DNA of 64,000 bases from Rubritalea squalenifaciens DSM 18772 (GTDB lineage Bacteria > Verrucomicrobiota > Verrucomicrobiia > Verrucomicrobiales > Akkermansiaceae). This document shows positions 34,979-43,770 of this stretch, piece after piece. Location of the stretch: NCBI RefSeq assembly GCF_900141815.1, contig NZ_FQYR01000002.1:783091-847090 (forward strand), given 5' to 3'. The translations under genes were made by a program, and so were the position numbers. Below the pieces are notes generated by a model. That model was not told the origin of the DNA. It made no database searches and was given only the letters and a program-made list of their open reading frames with translations. How positions within the stretch are numbered: position 1 is the stretch's first letter; the number at the start of each line of letters is the position of its first letter.

Positions 34979-35881
34979 ATGTCAGCGGTTATTCAACAGG
35001 AGCACCCGGCAAAGTCAGTGTGGTACTATCGTCGTGTCGGAAGAGAGTATGGACCAGTCAATCTGGTGCATCTTAAGCAATTGGCAGAATCCGGGCGTTT
35101 AGATCCCAGATTGGATTTTATTCGGCACGATGGGAGCCAGGCTTGGCTCACGGTAGCGGAGCTGGATGCTATTTATGAGCATGTTCACCGTGCCAAGACC
35201 CAGGTGCGTCCTGAGGTGATTGCCAGAGAGGCCTGGAAAACTCAGGCTCCTATCATTGTGGTGGATGTGAAGAAGGCGCGTTTGGGGCAGTGGCTCAAGC
35301 CGACTCTCGCCGCCTTGGGGCTGATGATTCCAGTGCTTTGCATTCTCTACTGGTTTATTCCCTTTGGTGGACTGGCGCCAGAAGGTGGTGCTGTTACGGC
35401 GCAGGCGATTGCTTGGGTGGCATTGATGCTCAGTGTTCTGGCCTACGGGCGCTTTACCCGTTGGATTTACGATGGATGGCGAGTGACCAATCAATATGGT
35501 TCCAAAGTGCCTGCGTGGGTGGTTGCCCTGCTGATGTGGGTCCCTGGTGTGAATTATCTTTGGAATTTCATCAGCGTCTGGTGGTGGGCGAGGGACTTTA
35601 ATGTGATTATCTCCTCACATCCTCAGTACCGCTATATTGAAAGCCCGAGTGAGAAGTGGTTGATGGCATTTTGTATCTATCCCTTCCTGGCACCCATCAT
35701 TCATGGAATTCTCTTAATGTTGGCTGGAGATCTGGTGACTCAGTTCCCGCAGTTGGATCATTTCAAGACTCTGATGGCTGTGTCAGTCAATGCCCTGATC
35801 TACCTTTCCATTCTCTACAGAACAGCCAAAGATGTCTCTCTGGCTGTTGACGGGATCCACGATCTGAACCTCAGGCAGTAG
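34979..35881 (+). CDS. GYF_2-domain membrane protein with DUF4328-like region
   Basis: A 300-residue protein. Residues about 13-62 form a GYF_2-type domain (WYYRRVGREYGPVNLVHLKQL, DGSQAWLTVAEL). The rest has six hydrophobic segments with a loop motif RWIYDGWRVTNQYGSK, resembling the DUF4328 family of bacterial membrane proteins. The GYF_2 domain probably binds peptides. Function is unknown. The gene begins 87 bases after the thioredoxin gene on the same strand. Confidence 0.75.
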   Translation: MSAVIQQEHPAKSVWYYRRVGREYGPVNLVHLKQLAESGRLDPRLDFIRHDGSQAWLTVAELDAIYEHVHRAKTQVRPEVIAREAWKTQAPIIVVDVKKARLGQWLKPTLAALGLMIPVLCILYWFIPFGGLAPEGGAVTAQAIAWVALMLSVLAYGRFTRWIYDGWRVTNQYGSKVPAWVVALLMWVPGVNYLWNFISVWWWARDFNVIISSHPQYRYIESPSEKWLMAFCIYPFLAPIIHGILLMLAGDLVTQFPQLDHFKTLMAVSVNALIYLSILYRTAKDVSLAVDGIHDLNLRQ

Positions 35882-35886
35882 AATGT

Positions 35887-35913
35887 AAAACAGCCACCCA
35901 TCAGGGTGGCTGT
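35887..35913. terminator. Terminator hairpin between convergent genes
   Basis: A 10-bp perfect stem (35890-35899 and 35904-35913) with a 4-base loop. On the minus strand it runs into TTTT, so it best serves the gene at 35946-36302; it may also stop transcription from the GYF gene. Confidence 0.65.
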
Positions 35914-35945
35914 GCGTATCTATGAAATGGTTTGGTGAGCCAGCT

Positions 35946-36302
35946 TTAGGCTGGGCTTACCTCGGGAAGATCCCCGTCTAGCGCTTGAGCTTCAGGAGCC
36001 GGAGAGGTGACTTTCTCATGGACTTTCTGAGCAGCCTCTTTACCTGCTGCGGCCCCTTTGGCGAGTCCCTCTTTGAGGTTCTTCGGGATGAACTCATTGA
36101 TGAAGGCTCCGGCAAATACGGTCCCGTAGGCAGCTCCGTAGGCTACGTCAAAGGCGGCATTGGCAAGGGCATCCTTGATTTTAGGAGCAGCCTCTTGAGC
36201 TTTGGCTTTGGCGTCCTCGCTAGCGGATTTCATGGCGTCAGAGAAGGAGTCGTAATGCTTCTTCTCGGAGCATGATTCTTCGTGATTGGTTTCTTCGTTC
36301 AT
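35946..36302 (-). CDS. Small Ala/Lys-rich helical protein, function unknown
   Basis: The 118-residue protein has an acidic, His/Cys-containing N-terminus, a long amphipathic Ala/Lys-rich helix (about 24-48), a glycine-rich less polar stretch (AAYGAAYGTVFAGAFINEF) and another Ala/Lys helix. This resembles helical bundle or membrane-surface proteins but I cannot name a family. It lies downstream of the secreted helical protein at 36403-37098. Confidence 0.65.
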   Translation of the reverse strand: MNEETNHEESCSEKKHYDSFSDAMKSASEDAKAKAQEAAPKIKDALANAAFDVAYGAAYGTVFAGAFINEFIPKNLKEGLAKGAAAGKEAAQKVHEKVTSPAPEAQALDGDLPEVSPA

Positions 36303-36402
36303 GGGATGATTCTTGATTGGTTGAGATTTATGTCCGTCGACTTACTATATTAGAGCATAAATCTCAGAAATCATTCATTATAAACGCAAGTCGTGTTTGT
36401 AA

Positions 36403-37098
36403 TCAGTCCAGAAGTTGTTTGATGGTCTCTCTACGGAGTTCCCTGGCCTCTTCCATGAGCTTCTCTCTCTCTTTGTCGCTGACGTTTTTGTCTGATTTGG
36501 CTTTTTTCTCGTCACGGGAGAGGTTGTTCATTTTACGGCGGATGCTGCTGGCTTCACCAGAGCTGAGAATGTCCTCGTCTTGTCCGAATTTCACGAGCTC
36601 CTCCAGATTGATCTGGATGCGGTTAAGCTGAGGGGTGAGGATCTCAGGTTTCACGGTGTCTTCACGCTCGCTCTTGAGGTCATCACGGAGTTTGGTGAGT
36701 TTGGCTTTGATTTTCTTGGCCTGGTATTCTGGCAGGACATCTTTGTTGCCGCGCATTTTCTTGGCGTCCTCGGCGATGAGGAAAAGTTGCTCATTGTAGA
36801 AGAAGCCAGCGTCCTCACGAATGCGGTCCTCAATGAGTGAGTCACAGATGAGCAGATAGAGGCCGCGGTGGGCTGCGCGCAGGTCAATATCCTTATCTGT
36901 ATAGTAGTCGTTGCCTTCATAGACAGCGGTGCGGAAGGCGAGGAACTTGTCTTTGAGGGCTCCAAGTTCCGCATGGTCAGCGGCAGCAGCTTTGGCGACT
37001 GCTTTGCCTCGGTGATGGGGGCCGCGTTTACGTTGTGCGTCAGCCTGAGTGGAGATCGTGACGGCAGCGATGAGGCAGAGGTAGAATGGAGTTTTCAT
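36403..37098 (-). CDS. Secreted helical protein of unknown function
   Basis: From the ATG at 37098 (MKTPFYLCLIAAVTIS) the 231-residue protein has a signal peptide ending at ADA, then a basic His/Lys segment (QRKRGPHHRGKA) and a mostly helical charged body. The C-terminal 70 residues (DILSSGEASSIRRKMNNLSRDEKK) include a region with helix-loop repeats. An ATG at 37104 is an alternative start. No family recognised. Confidence 0.7.
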   Translation of the reverse strand: MKTPFYLCLIAAVTISTQADAQRKRGPHHRGKAVAKAAAADHAELGALKDKFLAFRTAVYEGNDYYTDKDIDLRAAHRGLYLLICDSLIEDRIREDAGFFYNEQLFLIAEDAKKMRGNKDVLPEYQAKKIKAKLTKLRDDLKSEREDTVKPEILTPQLNRIQINLEELVKFGQDEDILSSGEASSIRRKMNNLSRDEKKAKSDKNVSDKEREKLMEEARELRRETIKQLLD

Positions 37099-37258
37099 AA
37101 TCATATCAAGTATAGGTAATTCATAGGGATATAACAAGAAGTCTGAGGAGGAGTTGCGCAGCAATGTGAATTTAATGTTAGGAGCTTGGTGGATTTAGGG
37201 GGAATTTCGTTGTCAGTGTAGGAGTGAGAGGTAAGTTCTGACTTTACAGTTTCTGGGT

Positions 37259-38125
37259 ATGGAAAAAGCAAACGCCGTTGAAATCAGCCATTTGGTGAAG
37301 TGTTATCGCTCATCGTTCAAGCGACGGCTGTTTCGTGCCGTGGATGATGTGTCACTACAAATCGGGGAAGGGGAAGTTTACGGACTAATTGGCCCCAATG
37401 GCTCCGGTAAATCCACCACGATGAAGGCTTTGATCGGCCTGGTGACTCCCACTGAGGGGAGTTGCAAGGTTTTTGGAGCCGAGTCCATCAAGGTAGATTC
37501 GCGCCGTGAGATCGGTTTTCTTCCTGAGAATCCCTACTTCTACAAGCACCAGACGGTGGCCGAGACCTTGAAGTTTTATGGCAAGCTGTGCGGGATGCAC
37601 GGCAAGGAATTGACGAGCCGGGTTGATGAATTGATCGAGCTGGTGTCTCTGGAGAATGCGCGGAATCGTAGAATCGGCGGCTATTCCAAAGGGATGCTGC
37701 AGCGGGTAGGTTTGGCTCAGGCCTTGATCCAAAAGCCGCGCCTGCTGGTACTGGATGAACCTACTGCCGGGGTGGATCCGCTGGGGTCTCGTGAGATCCG
37801 GGATCTGATCCTCAAGCTGAAACATGAGGGTGTCACGATCTTCCTATGTTCCCATTTGCTGGAGCAGGTGCAGGAGGTCTGTGACCAAGTAGGTATCATT
37901 TTCGAGGGGAAGATTGTCCAGCAAGGCACCTTGAAGGAGCTGACGACCGTGGATGATCACGATGAAATCATCCTCAAGGGAGCCAGTGAGGAACTCTTGA
38001 CCAAGATCAAGCAGCTGGTGCAGCAGGATGCAGCGGCCGAGTGGGTGAGCCATGGCAAGCCGAAGACTACCCTGGAGAGGCTGTTCATTGAGACGGCGAG
38101 GAAACGAGGCAAATCATCGAAGTAA
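37259..38125 (+). CDS. ABC transporter ATP-binding protein
   Basis: The 288-residue ATPase has Walker A GPNGSGKST (about 43-51), the signature GGYSKGMLQRVGLAQ, Walker B LLVLDEPTAGVDP and the His loop FLCSHLL. It belongs to the single-domain exporter type with a C-terminal extension (about 230-288), like the NatA/CcmA group. It is followed after 14 bases by the permease and then by a TPR-like protein, forming a three-gene unit. Confidence 0.93.
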   Translation: MEKANAVEISHLVKCYRSSFKRRLFRAVDDVSLQIGEGEVYGLIGPNGSGKSTTMKALIGLVTPTEGSCKVFGAESIKVDSRREIGFLPENPYFYKHQTVAETLKFYGKLCGMHGKELTSRVDELIELVSLENARNRRIGGYSKGMLQRVGLAQALIQKPRLLVLDEPTAGVDPLGSREIRDLILKLKHEGVTIFLCSHLLEQVQEVCDQVGIIFEGKIVQQGTLKELTTVDDHDEIILKGASEELLTKIKQLVQQDAAAEWVSHGKPKTTLERLFIETARKRGKSSK

Positions 38126-38139
38126 AGGGAATCAGGAAC

Positions 38140-39057
38140 ATGGCTGGAAAGACCACATCATTTATATCGCTTCGCAGGATCACCACGATCTCAAGCCATA
38201 CCTTCACGCAGTTGGTGCGGATGAAGGTATTCTATCTGCTTTCTGTGTTTGCCGTCTTGCTGATCGGTGTACAGATGGTGGAGATGCCCTACTCGGTAAG
38301 TGGCGTCTCCAATATGAACCAGGATCTGCGCTTGCTGAAGAGCGCGGGATTTTTTGCGATGAATACCTTTGCCTTTATCCTGGCGCTCTCGGCGACAGCT
38401 TTGCTGCTGCCAAAGGATATCGAGGACCGGACTCTTTACACCATTCTCTGTAAGCCGGTGCCCCGGCTTGATTACCTGCTGGGCAAGCTGGGCGGCGTGT
38501 TGTGTCTGATCCTGGTCTCCCTTCTGGTGATGGATGGGCTATTCAGTGCCATCCTGCATTTCAAGGTAGAGGGTATTGTGGCTGAGACTCAGTCCATGCT
38601 GGGCGCCAGAGGCTTGTCGGCGGCCGTGATCGAGCGCCAGTCCGAAGAGATCTACAGCCAGGGAGTTACTTGGAATCTCCAGATCGGTGTGCTGGCGGTG
38701 TTTCTCAAGGCTGCCGTGATTGCCTCCATCGCCATGCTGGTCTCCACCTTCTCTACGTCGACGATTTTCACCATCATCATTACCGTGATCGTGGCGCTGA
38801 TCGGTACTATCCAGGCGGATGCCCGTGAGTATTTCATGCGCCAGGAAGACCTGGGGATCATCACGCCGATGTCTGAGGTGACCCGCTGGGTTGCCCTATT
38901 GTTCCCTGATTTCCAGCTGCTGGGAGTCGAGGATGGAGTTATTGATGGCAAGCAAGTTCCGGGCTCTATCCTAGGGCGCGTGTGCTGGGTGGCCTTTCTC
39001 TATTGTGCGGTGTATACCGTGCTCTCTTGGTTCGTATTTCGTAGAAAAGAAGTCTGA
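38140..39057 (+). CDS. ABC transporter permease
   Basis: This 305-residue protein has six membrane segments, with TM1 (VFYLLSVFAVLLIG) and TM2 (GFFAMNTFAFILALSATALLLPKD) followed by ERTLYTILCKPVPRLDYLLGK-type sequence (38435-38494) characteristic of ABC-2 permeases, and a final FLYCAVYTVLSWFVFRRKE. It forms the membrane part of the export complex with the preceding ATPase. Its stop codon overlaps the start of the next gene by one base. Confidence 0.9.
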   Translation: MAGKTTSFISLRRITTISSHTFTQLVRMKVFYLLSVFAVLLIGVQMVEMPYSVSGVSNMNQDLRLLKSAGFFAMNTFAFILALSATALLLPKDIEDRTLYTILCKPVPRLDYLLGKLGGVLCLILVSLLVMDGLFSAILHFKVEGIVAETQSMLGARGLSAAVIERQSEEIYSQGVTWNLQIGVLAVFLKAAVIASIAMLVSTFSTSTIFTIIITVIVALIGTIQADAREYFMRQEDLGIITPMSEVTRWVALLFPDFQLLGVEDGVIDGKQVPGSILGRVCWVAFLYCAVYTVLSWFVFRRKEV

Positions 39058-40001
39058 TGGCAAACAAGTGGCTCAATGCGGTGATCGTAATCTGCGTCCT
39101 GCTGGCCTTTGGCTGGTGGAGGATGGGCTATGAGAGTGCATTGTCCTCAGAGATGCGGGAGAGAGAGCTGCTGCCAGCGCCGATGAGTCTGGATACACGG
39201 GCCTCTCTGAAGCAGAAGGGGCTGGCCTCCACTTTCGGGAGTCTAAGGCCCACGCTGGCGGCGATCATGAGCCTGACTGCCACGCAGTATCATGTGGATA
39301 GTGACTGGGAAAATTTGGAGCGTGAGTACAAGGATATTGTGCTGCTGGATCCCGGTAACGTGAATTACTGGGACCTGGGATCCTGGCACATCGGGACCAA
39401 TGCCGCTGTCTCCAGTAAGGAGAACACGGATTACCCGCCCTTGAAGCGCCAGGCCATGTTCGAAGATTACGTTCACAAAGGCTCAGATTTTTTGGATCAA
39501 GGGATTTTGATGAGCCCGAAAGAGTGGCGCCTACCGTTCCTGAAGGCCCGCATGTGGGCTAATGTTCATCTCATACCTGACCATGAGCTGGTGCTGAAGA
39601 CTCTGCGCCAGGCGCTGGAGTACGACAATGTGCCACAAATGGAGCGTAAGATGATGGAGCGTATGGTGCTCTATACACTGGCCCGGATCCCCGGAAAATC
39701 CCAGGAAGCCTATGATCAGGCATACCAGCTTTGGAGTGAGGGGGACAGCCAGCACTACCCAAGTGTGCTAAGCCGGCTATTCATTCTGCAGAATAATCCT
39801 TCAGTAAAAATCAAGCGGCGCCTGAGTCTGGAAGAGCTTTATGGTGACAAGATGAACGCATACCGGAATTTGCGGAATTATTGGAAGGGAAAGGGCTCAG
39901 ACGACGTTCCTTATGGTGTAGAGGAAGCTTTGAAGAAGCTAGAGAGCGAATTAGGGGTTAGAAATGAGCAGCGCCTGTTCCCTTATGGACCGCTAAAATA
40001 A
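39057..40001 (+). CDS. Membrane-anchored TPR-like protein of the ABC unit
   Basis: A 314-residue protein with one N-terminal membrane anchor (about 5-22) and a helical outer part with tetratricopeptide-like spacing (LEREYKDIVLLDPGNVNYWDLGSWHI, LKTLRQALEYDNVPQMERKM). It is translated from a start that overlaps the permease stop, so it probably works with that transporter, for example as a substrate-capturing or assembly partner. The substrate is unknown. Confidence 0.75.
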   Translation: MANKWLNAVIVICVLLAFGWWRMGYESALSSEMRERELLPAPMSLDTRASLKQKGLASTFGSLRPTLAAIMSLTATQYHVDSDWENLEREYKDIVLLDPGNVNYWDLGSWHIGTNAAVSSKENTDYPPLKRQAMFEDYVHKGSDFLDQGILMSPKEWRLPFLKARMWANVHLIPDHELVLKTLRQALEYDNVPQMERKMMERMVLYTLARIPGKSQEAYDQAYQLWSEGDSQHYPSVLSRLFILQNNPSVKIKRRLSLEELYGDKMNAYRNLRNYWKGKGSDDVPYGVEEALKKLESELGVRNEQRLFPYGPLK

Positions 40002-40092
40002 TAGAAGTCACCGTGATCAAGGGCATTTTTTTCTTTTCCTTTTGTGGCCTAGCGTTCATTGCTTCTTTCCGTCTGCAAAACCACCTCATTAT

Positions 40093-40815
40093 ATGAAAAT
40101 AGCTTTATTTGGAGATATTCACGCTAACTGGGAAGCGCTAGAGACCGTCCTTGCTGATGCAGAGGTCCAGGGCTGCGACAGCTACGTGTGTCTTGGTGAC
40201 GTGGTGGGCTACAATGCGGATCCCGTCAAATGTTTGGAGAAAATTCGTGAAATGGGCTGCCCGGTTGTTAAGGGTAACCATGACGAAGATGCTGGAGGTG
40301 AACACTCCCTGGAAATGATGAACCCTACAGCGGCGGAAGCCCTGCAGTGGACTCGTGACCAACTCACCGCCGAACAACGTGAATGGCTGGCTCGCATGCG
40401 TATGGTCCGCCAAGTCGAGGATTTCACCATCGTCCACTCTACACTCGATCAACCTAACGTATGGAACTATGTGACCAACAAGTTCGATGCGATGTCCAAT
40501 TTCTCATACCAGTTCACTCAGGTGTGTTTCCATGGTCACACGCACGTGCCTCGCGTATTCGTGAGAGGTGCCCGTGTCCAGGAAGTCCAGCCAGAGGCAG
40601 TGGCTATCGAGGCCGGCATGAAGTACTTCATCAACGCCGGTTCCGTAGGCCAGCCTCGTGACGGCGAGTGGAAGGCCTCCTACTGCATCTATGACATGGA
40701 TGCCAAGGTCGTTACCTTCCGCCGCCTCGAGTACGATATCGAGACCACCCAGAAGAAGATCATCGAAGCTGGCCTGCCAAAGGTGCTCGCGGATCGTCTG
40801 GCCAATGGCCGATAA
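40093..40815 (+). CDS. Metallophosphoesterase (YfcE/MJ0936-like)
   Basis: From the ATG at 40093 (MKIALFGDIHANWEAL) the 240-residue protein has all metal-ligand motifs of the calcineurin fold: GDIHAN, CLGDVVGYNADP, KGNHDE, TIVHSTL and CFHGHTHVPRVF. It is a soluble phosphodiesterase or phosphatase of the YfcE/AQ_1956 type; the natural substrate cannot be inferred. A terminator follows. Confidence 0.93.
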   Translation: MKIALFGDIHANWEALETVLADAEVQGCDSYVCLGDVVGYNADPVKCLEKIREMGCPVVKGNHDEDAGGEHSLEMMNPTAAEALQWTRDQLTAEQREWLARMRMVRQVEDFTIVHSTLDQPNVWNYVTNKFDAMSNFSYQFTQVCFHGHTHVPRVFVRGARVQEVQPEAVAIEAGMKYFINAGSVGQPRDGEWKASYCIYDMDAKVVTFRRLEYDIETTQKKIIEAGLPKVLADRLANGR

Positions 40816-40843
40816 GCGAACCATTTCAATTTGGTTGTTTGAT

Positions 40844-40876
40844 AAGCCGGTGCCTGAGGGCGCCGGCTTTTCTTTT
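40844..40876 (+). terminator. Rho-independent terminator of the phosphoesterase gene
   Basis: An 11-bp GC-rich stem (AAGCCGGTGCC with its complement, one G:T pair) and a 4-base loop are followed by TTTTCTTTTT on the plus strand. Confidence 0.85.
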
Positions 40877-40885
40877 TCCTGGTGA

Positions 40886-41497
40886 TCAAGGATGCTCGAT
40901 ATTGAAGAGCTGATCGGTCAGGCAATACCAGTCTGGTGAAGCCATGCGCCCCACTGGGTGATAGTTTGCTTGGTCAAAGCGGAGTGATTCCGGGTCAAAC
41001 AGTCCCTCGCGGGCGTGGACGCGGTGCACGGTGCCAATCACGAGGCGATTGGTGCCTATCTCCATGGTCGTGTATTCCCGGCACTCCAGGGCGGCAGGAG
41101 CCTCGCTGATACGCGGTGGGGCTACCACGGAGCTCTTGCTCAGGCTGAGGCCTAGTCCGTCCAGCTCAGAGGTGCCGTAGGGCAGACTGGCGGAGGTGGC
41201 TACCATAGCCTCGGCCACCGGCTGGTCCACGAGGTTGATCACGAATTCACGGGATTGGCGGACGTTCTTGGCGGTGTCCTTCGGGAGGCCAGGTTCCTTG
41301 TTGCCCGGCGCGAAAGCCACGATCGGGGGATTGGAGCCGAAGACGTTGAAGAAGGAGAAGGGGGCTGCGTTGACATTACCCTCCGCATCGACCGTGGTGA
41401 CCCAGGCGATGGGGCGCGGGGTGACGAGTGACGCTAGAATGGGGTAGGCGTTCGGGCGGTGTTGTCCGTCGAGATCGAATTCAATGCTATTAGCCAT
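40886..41497 (-). CDS. Flavin reductase family protein
   Basis: The 203-residue protein shows the FMN-binding split-barrel pattern of flavin reductases and flavoproteins: TPRPIAWVTTVDAEGNVNAAPFSFFNVFGSNPP, then the AFAPGNKE and REFVINLVD segments. It would use FMN and NAD(P)H, either as a reductase or as part of an aromatic monooxygenase. No monooxygenase partner is nearby. Confidence 0.88.
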   Translation of the reverse strand: MANSIEFDLDGQHRPNAYPILASLVTPRPIAWVTTVDAEGNVNAAPFSFFNVFGSNPPIVAFAPGNKEPGLPKDTAKNVRQSREFVINLVDQPVAEAMVATSASLPYGTSELDGLGLSLSKSSVVAPPRISEAPAALECREYTTMEIGTNRLVIGTVHRVHAREGLFDPESLRFDQANYHPVGRMASPDWYCLTDQLFNIEHP

Positions 41498-41553
41498 GCG
41501 CGGATACTAGGACCGGCAGGGCTGGTATGCAAGGGAAGTGGAGCTTTGCGCCG

Positions 41554-42018
41554 CTAGCCCTCGTTTTTGGGAGCCAGCAGGTGGATGTTCTTGAAGCCAT
41601 TGGTGCGGAGTTCGGTCCAGTAGCGCTCTTCTTTGGATCGGGCCAGTTCACGGCGTTCCTCTTCACCCAGGCTCTTCCATTTCTTGGCCCCGTGGATGCG
41701 GATCATGTCGCGCTCGGCGAGCCTGATCATCAAATCTTCCCAAAAAGTAGCGTTGCGCATCTCATCATAGGACTGAAAGGCGTAGGATTTTTCCTCAAAC
41801 TCTTTGGTTAGGCGCGGGCGGTCACTGTTCGGGTCATGTTCGATCAATTTTCCCATGCCGAGCTGAGAAAGGCGCTCGAGCACGCGGTCGAGCATGGCTT
41901 CGTAGCGTTCCGCATTGAAGTCAGATCCTGGTAACTGGTTGAAAGAAGAGACCCAACAGGCGAGAGAGAGCATCTCAGCCAGGGTCAGCATTTCCTCATC
42001 GGTGAAGCGCATTTGCAT
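41554..42018 (-). CDS. Small cytosolic protein of unknown function
   Basis: A 154-residue, highly charged, helical protein with no signal peptide. Regions DEEMLTLAEMLSLACWVSSF and GEEERRELARSKEERYWTEL look like interacting helices. No family recognised. It is co-directional with the flavin reductase gene (57-base gap) and opposite to the tRNA gene downstream. Confidence 0.65.
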   Translation of the reverse strand: MQMRFTDEEMLTLAEMLSLACWVSSFNQLPGSDFNAERYEAMLDRVLERLSQLGMGKLIEHDPNSDRPRLTKEFEEKSYAFQSYDEMRNATFWEDLMIRLAERDMIRIHGAKKWKSLGEEERRELARSKEERYWTELRTNGFKNIHLLAPKNEG

Positions 42019-42127
42019 GTGGGCGGAAAGGTGTCTGGAAATTTTTTTTGATCAAGTAGCAATTTTTACTTGAACGCTCCGAGATACCGTGCATTTTTCG
42101 CGTCGCCCGAGCGGCTCACCAAAAAGT

Positions 42128-42203
42128 GCAGGGTTAGCTCAGTTGGTAGAGCAACTGGTTTACACCCAGTTGGTCGGGGGTTCAAGTCCCTCACCCTGCA
42201 CCA
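42128..42203 (+). tRNA. tRNA-Val (anticodon TAC)
   Basis: The 76-base sequence folds as a full cloverleaf. The acceptor stem is GCAGGGT/ACCCTGC, the D-arm contains GCTCAGTTGGTAGAGC, the anticodon stem ACTGG/CCAGT encloses the loop TTTACAC with anticodon TAC, and the T-arm contains GGTTCAAGTCC. The 3' CCA is encoded. It reads valine GTA-type codons. A strong terminator follows. Confidence 0.95.
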
Positions 42204-42215
42204 TTTTTTCTCTCT

Positions 42216-42246
42216 CCCAGTAAGGATCTCCCTACTGGGATTTTTT
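42216..42246 (+). terminator. Rho-independent terminator of the tRNA-Val gene
   Basis: CCCAGTA (42216-42222) and TACTGGG (42233-42239) pair around a 10-base loop, followed by ATTTTTTG. Confidence 0.85.
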
Positions 42247-42310
42247 GTGTCTGGGTGTTTTCTAAATCGAGAGCCTGACGAAGTAGCCAGTGAGGTGTGA
42301 AGGGTATTGT

Positions 42311-43282
42311 CTAGTTCACCACGTTTTGCGGGGAGCCTTCCAGGAAGGCTTTTATGTTTTGGTAGGACTCGTGGGCGAGACGTTCGCAGGCGGGTAGGCT
42401 ATTCCAGGCGATGTGCGGGGTGAGGATGCAGTTTGGGGCGCTGAGCAGCGGGCTCTCAGGCAGCGGGGGCTCGGGTGAGAGGACGTCCAGTGCGGCGCCT
42501 GCGAGCTGCTGGTTAGCCAGCGCGGTGGCGAGTGCCTGCTCGTCGACCAAGTTTCCGCGAGCGGTATTGATCAGCAGGCTGGTGGGTTTCATCAGAGCCA
42601 GCAGCTCAGCGGAGACGACCAGGTGGTTGGCTGGGCTGGATCTGGAATGGATGGAGAGAATATCTGAGCTGGCAAAGAGGGTTTCTAGATCGACCTTTTC
42701 CACACCTTGCTCCTGAAGTTCATTGGCAGAGCGCGAGGAAGAGGCGATGAAGCGCAGTTGGAATCCGGAGAGCATTTCCTGTACTCGTCTGGCGATGAGT
42801 CCATAACTCAGGAAGCCGAAGGTTTTTCCCTGGATCTCCTGGATCGGGAACTGCTCGATGATTCCGGCGCGGACGGCGGGCCATCCCTGGCTCTGGATGA
42901 GGTGATGCTGCTCGCCGATGCGGTGGGCGAGGGCGAAGAGGAGCGCCACGGTATGCTGGGCGACGTTTTCGGTGCCGTAGTTAGGGGTATTGCAGACGGT
43001 GATGCCATGGCGGCGCATGGCTTCCCGGTCGATGGTGTCGAATCCGGTGCCCAACAGGGAGATGAGCTTGAGCTCGGGGAAGTCTGGCAGATGGTCTTCT
43101 GTGAGTGGGACATCATCCATGACGATGCAGTCGGCCCCCGCCGCGTATTGCTTCAGTTTCTCCGGGGTTTCCGCGAGGAAGGGGAAGTAGCTGACCTTGC
43201 CAAGACTTGCGAGCTGCTCGCGCAGTGGTGCCAGCTCCGGAGTCGTGAAGCGGTCTGAGTGGAAGATGGCAATCTGGAGCAT
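42311..43282 (-). CDS. D-isomer-specific 2-hydroxyacid dehydrogenase family protein
   Basis: The 323-residue protein has the two-domain plan of the family. Catalytic residues are seen in INTARGNLVDE (Arg), SPEPPLPE (Glu) and TPHIAWNS (His). The nucleotide-binding loop, normally GLGRIG, reads SYGLIA in GKTFGFLSYGLIARRV, so the first and last glycines are replaced. NAD(P)H binding may be changed or weakened. The substrate is not predictable; glycerate, lactate and formate types are all possible. It is divergent from the small secreted gene patch. Confidence 0.85.
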   Translation of the reverse strand: MLQIAIFHSDRFTTPELAPLREQLASLGKVSYFPFLAETPEKLKQYAAGADCIVMDDVPLTEDHLPDFPELKLISLLGTGFDTIDREAMRRHGITVCNTPNYGTENVAQHTVALLFALAHRIGEQHHLIQSQGWPAVRAGIIEQFPIQEIQGKTFGFLSYGLIARRVQEMLSGFQLRFIASSSRSANELQEQGVEKVDLETLFASSDILSIHSRSSPANHLVVSAELLALMKPTSLLINTARGNLVDEQALATALANQQLAGAALDVLSPEPPLPESPLLSAPNCILTPHIAWNSLPACERLAHESYQNIKAFLEGSPQNVVN

Positions 43283-43470
43283 GATTCTGGTGGCTGGTAG
43301 TTAGTTTGGACTCTTCGGGCAAAGAAACTCTGCTGGATGAGTTTGCTGATTGCATGATCACGAGGCAACTGCGGTCTACCGGTACGCTGTGCCTACCGAG
43401 TAAGTGAATGACATAAGGAGGATGGTGTGTTAATCCTAGAGGGCAATTCTAGTTACGTGTGTGCTGACCA

Positions 43471-43769
43471 ATGAATACCATTCTAACATTATTGATGCTT
43501 TGTCTTGGGGCCACGCTAGGTCTTGGAGAAGAGAAGGCTTTTGAGGTGCTTCGGAAATACGCTACAGAGCATCAAGTCTCCAAAGAGAATATTGCGAGCG
43601 GCTTGAAAGGGGCGAAATGGAATAGCGACAAGTCCGCCGTTGCCTTCCCTCGACCAGAATCCTCTTTGTGTCTGGTAGCTTACAAAACTGAGGAGGGTTA
43701 GCCGATCAGAAACAGTTGAAAGCTCGGAAACAGTTTTGGAAAGATTATAAAAAACATTTAGGAGAATAA
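43471..43769 (+). pseudogene. Small secreted protein with apparent frameshift near its 3' end
   Basis: An ATG at 43471 gives a 76-residue protein with a signal peptide (MNTILTLLMLCLGATLGLG) that stops at 43701 after KTEEG. In the frame that starts at 43698, the next 69 bases encode LADQKQLKARKQFWKDYKKHLGE and end at the TAA at 43767-43769, directly before the ribosome site of the next gene. The overlap of good coding in both frames at the run GAGGAGGG suggests a one-base deletion in the G run, so the intact protein would be about 99 residues. It may be a real pseudogene, a phase-variable site or a sequencing error. No family recognised. Confidence 0.5.
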
Positions 43770-43770
43770 T

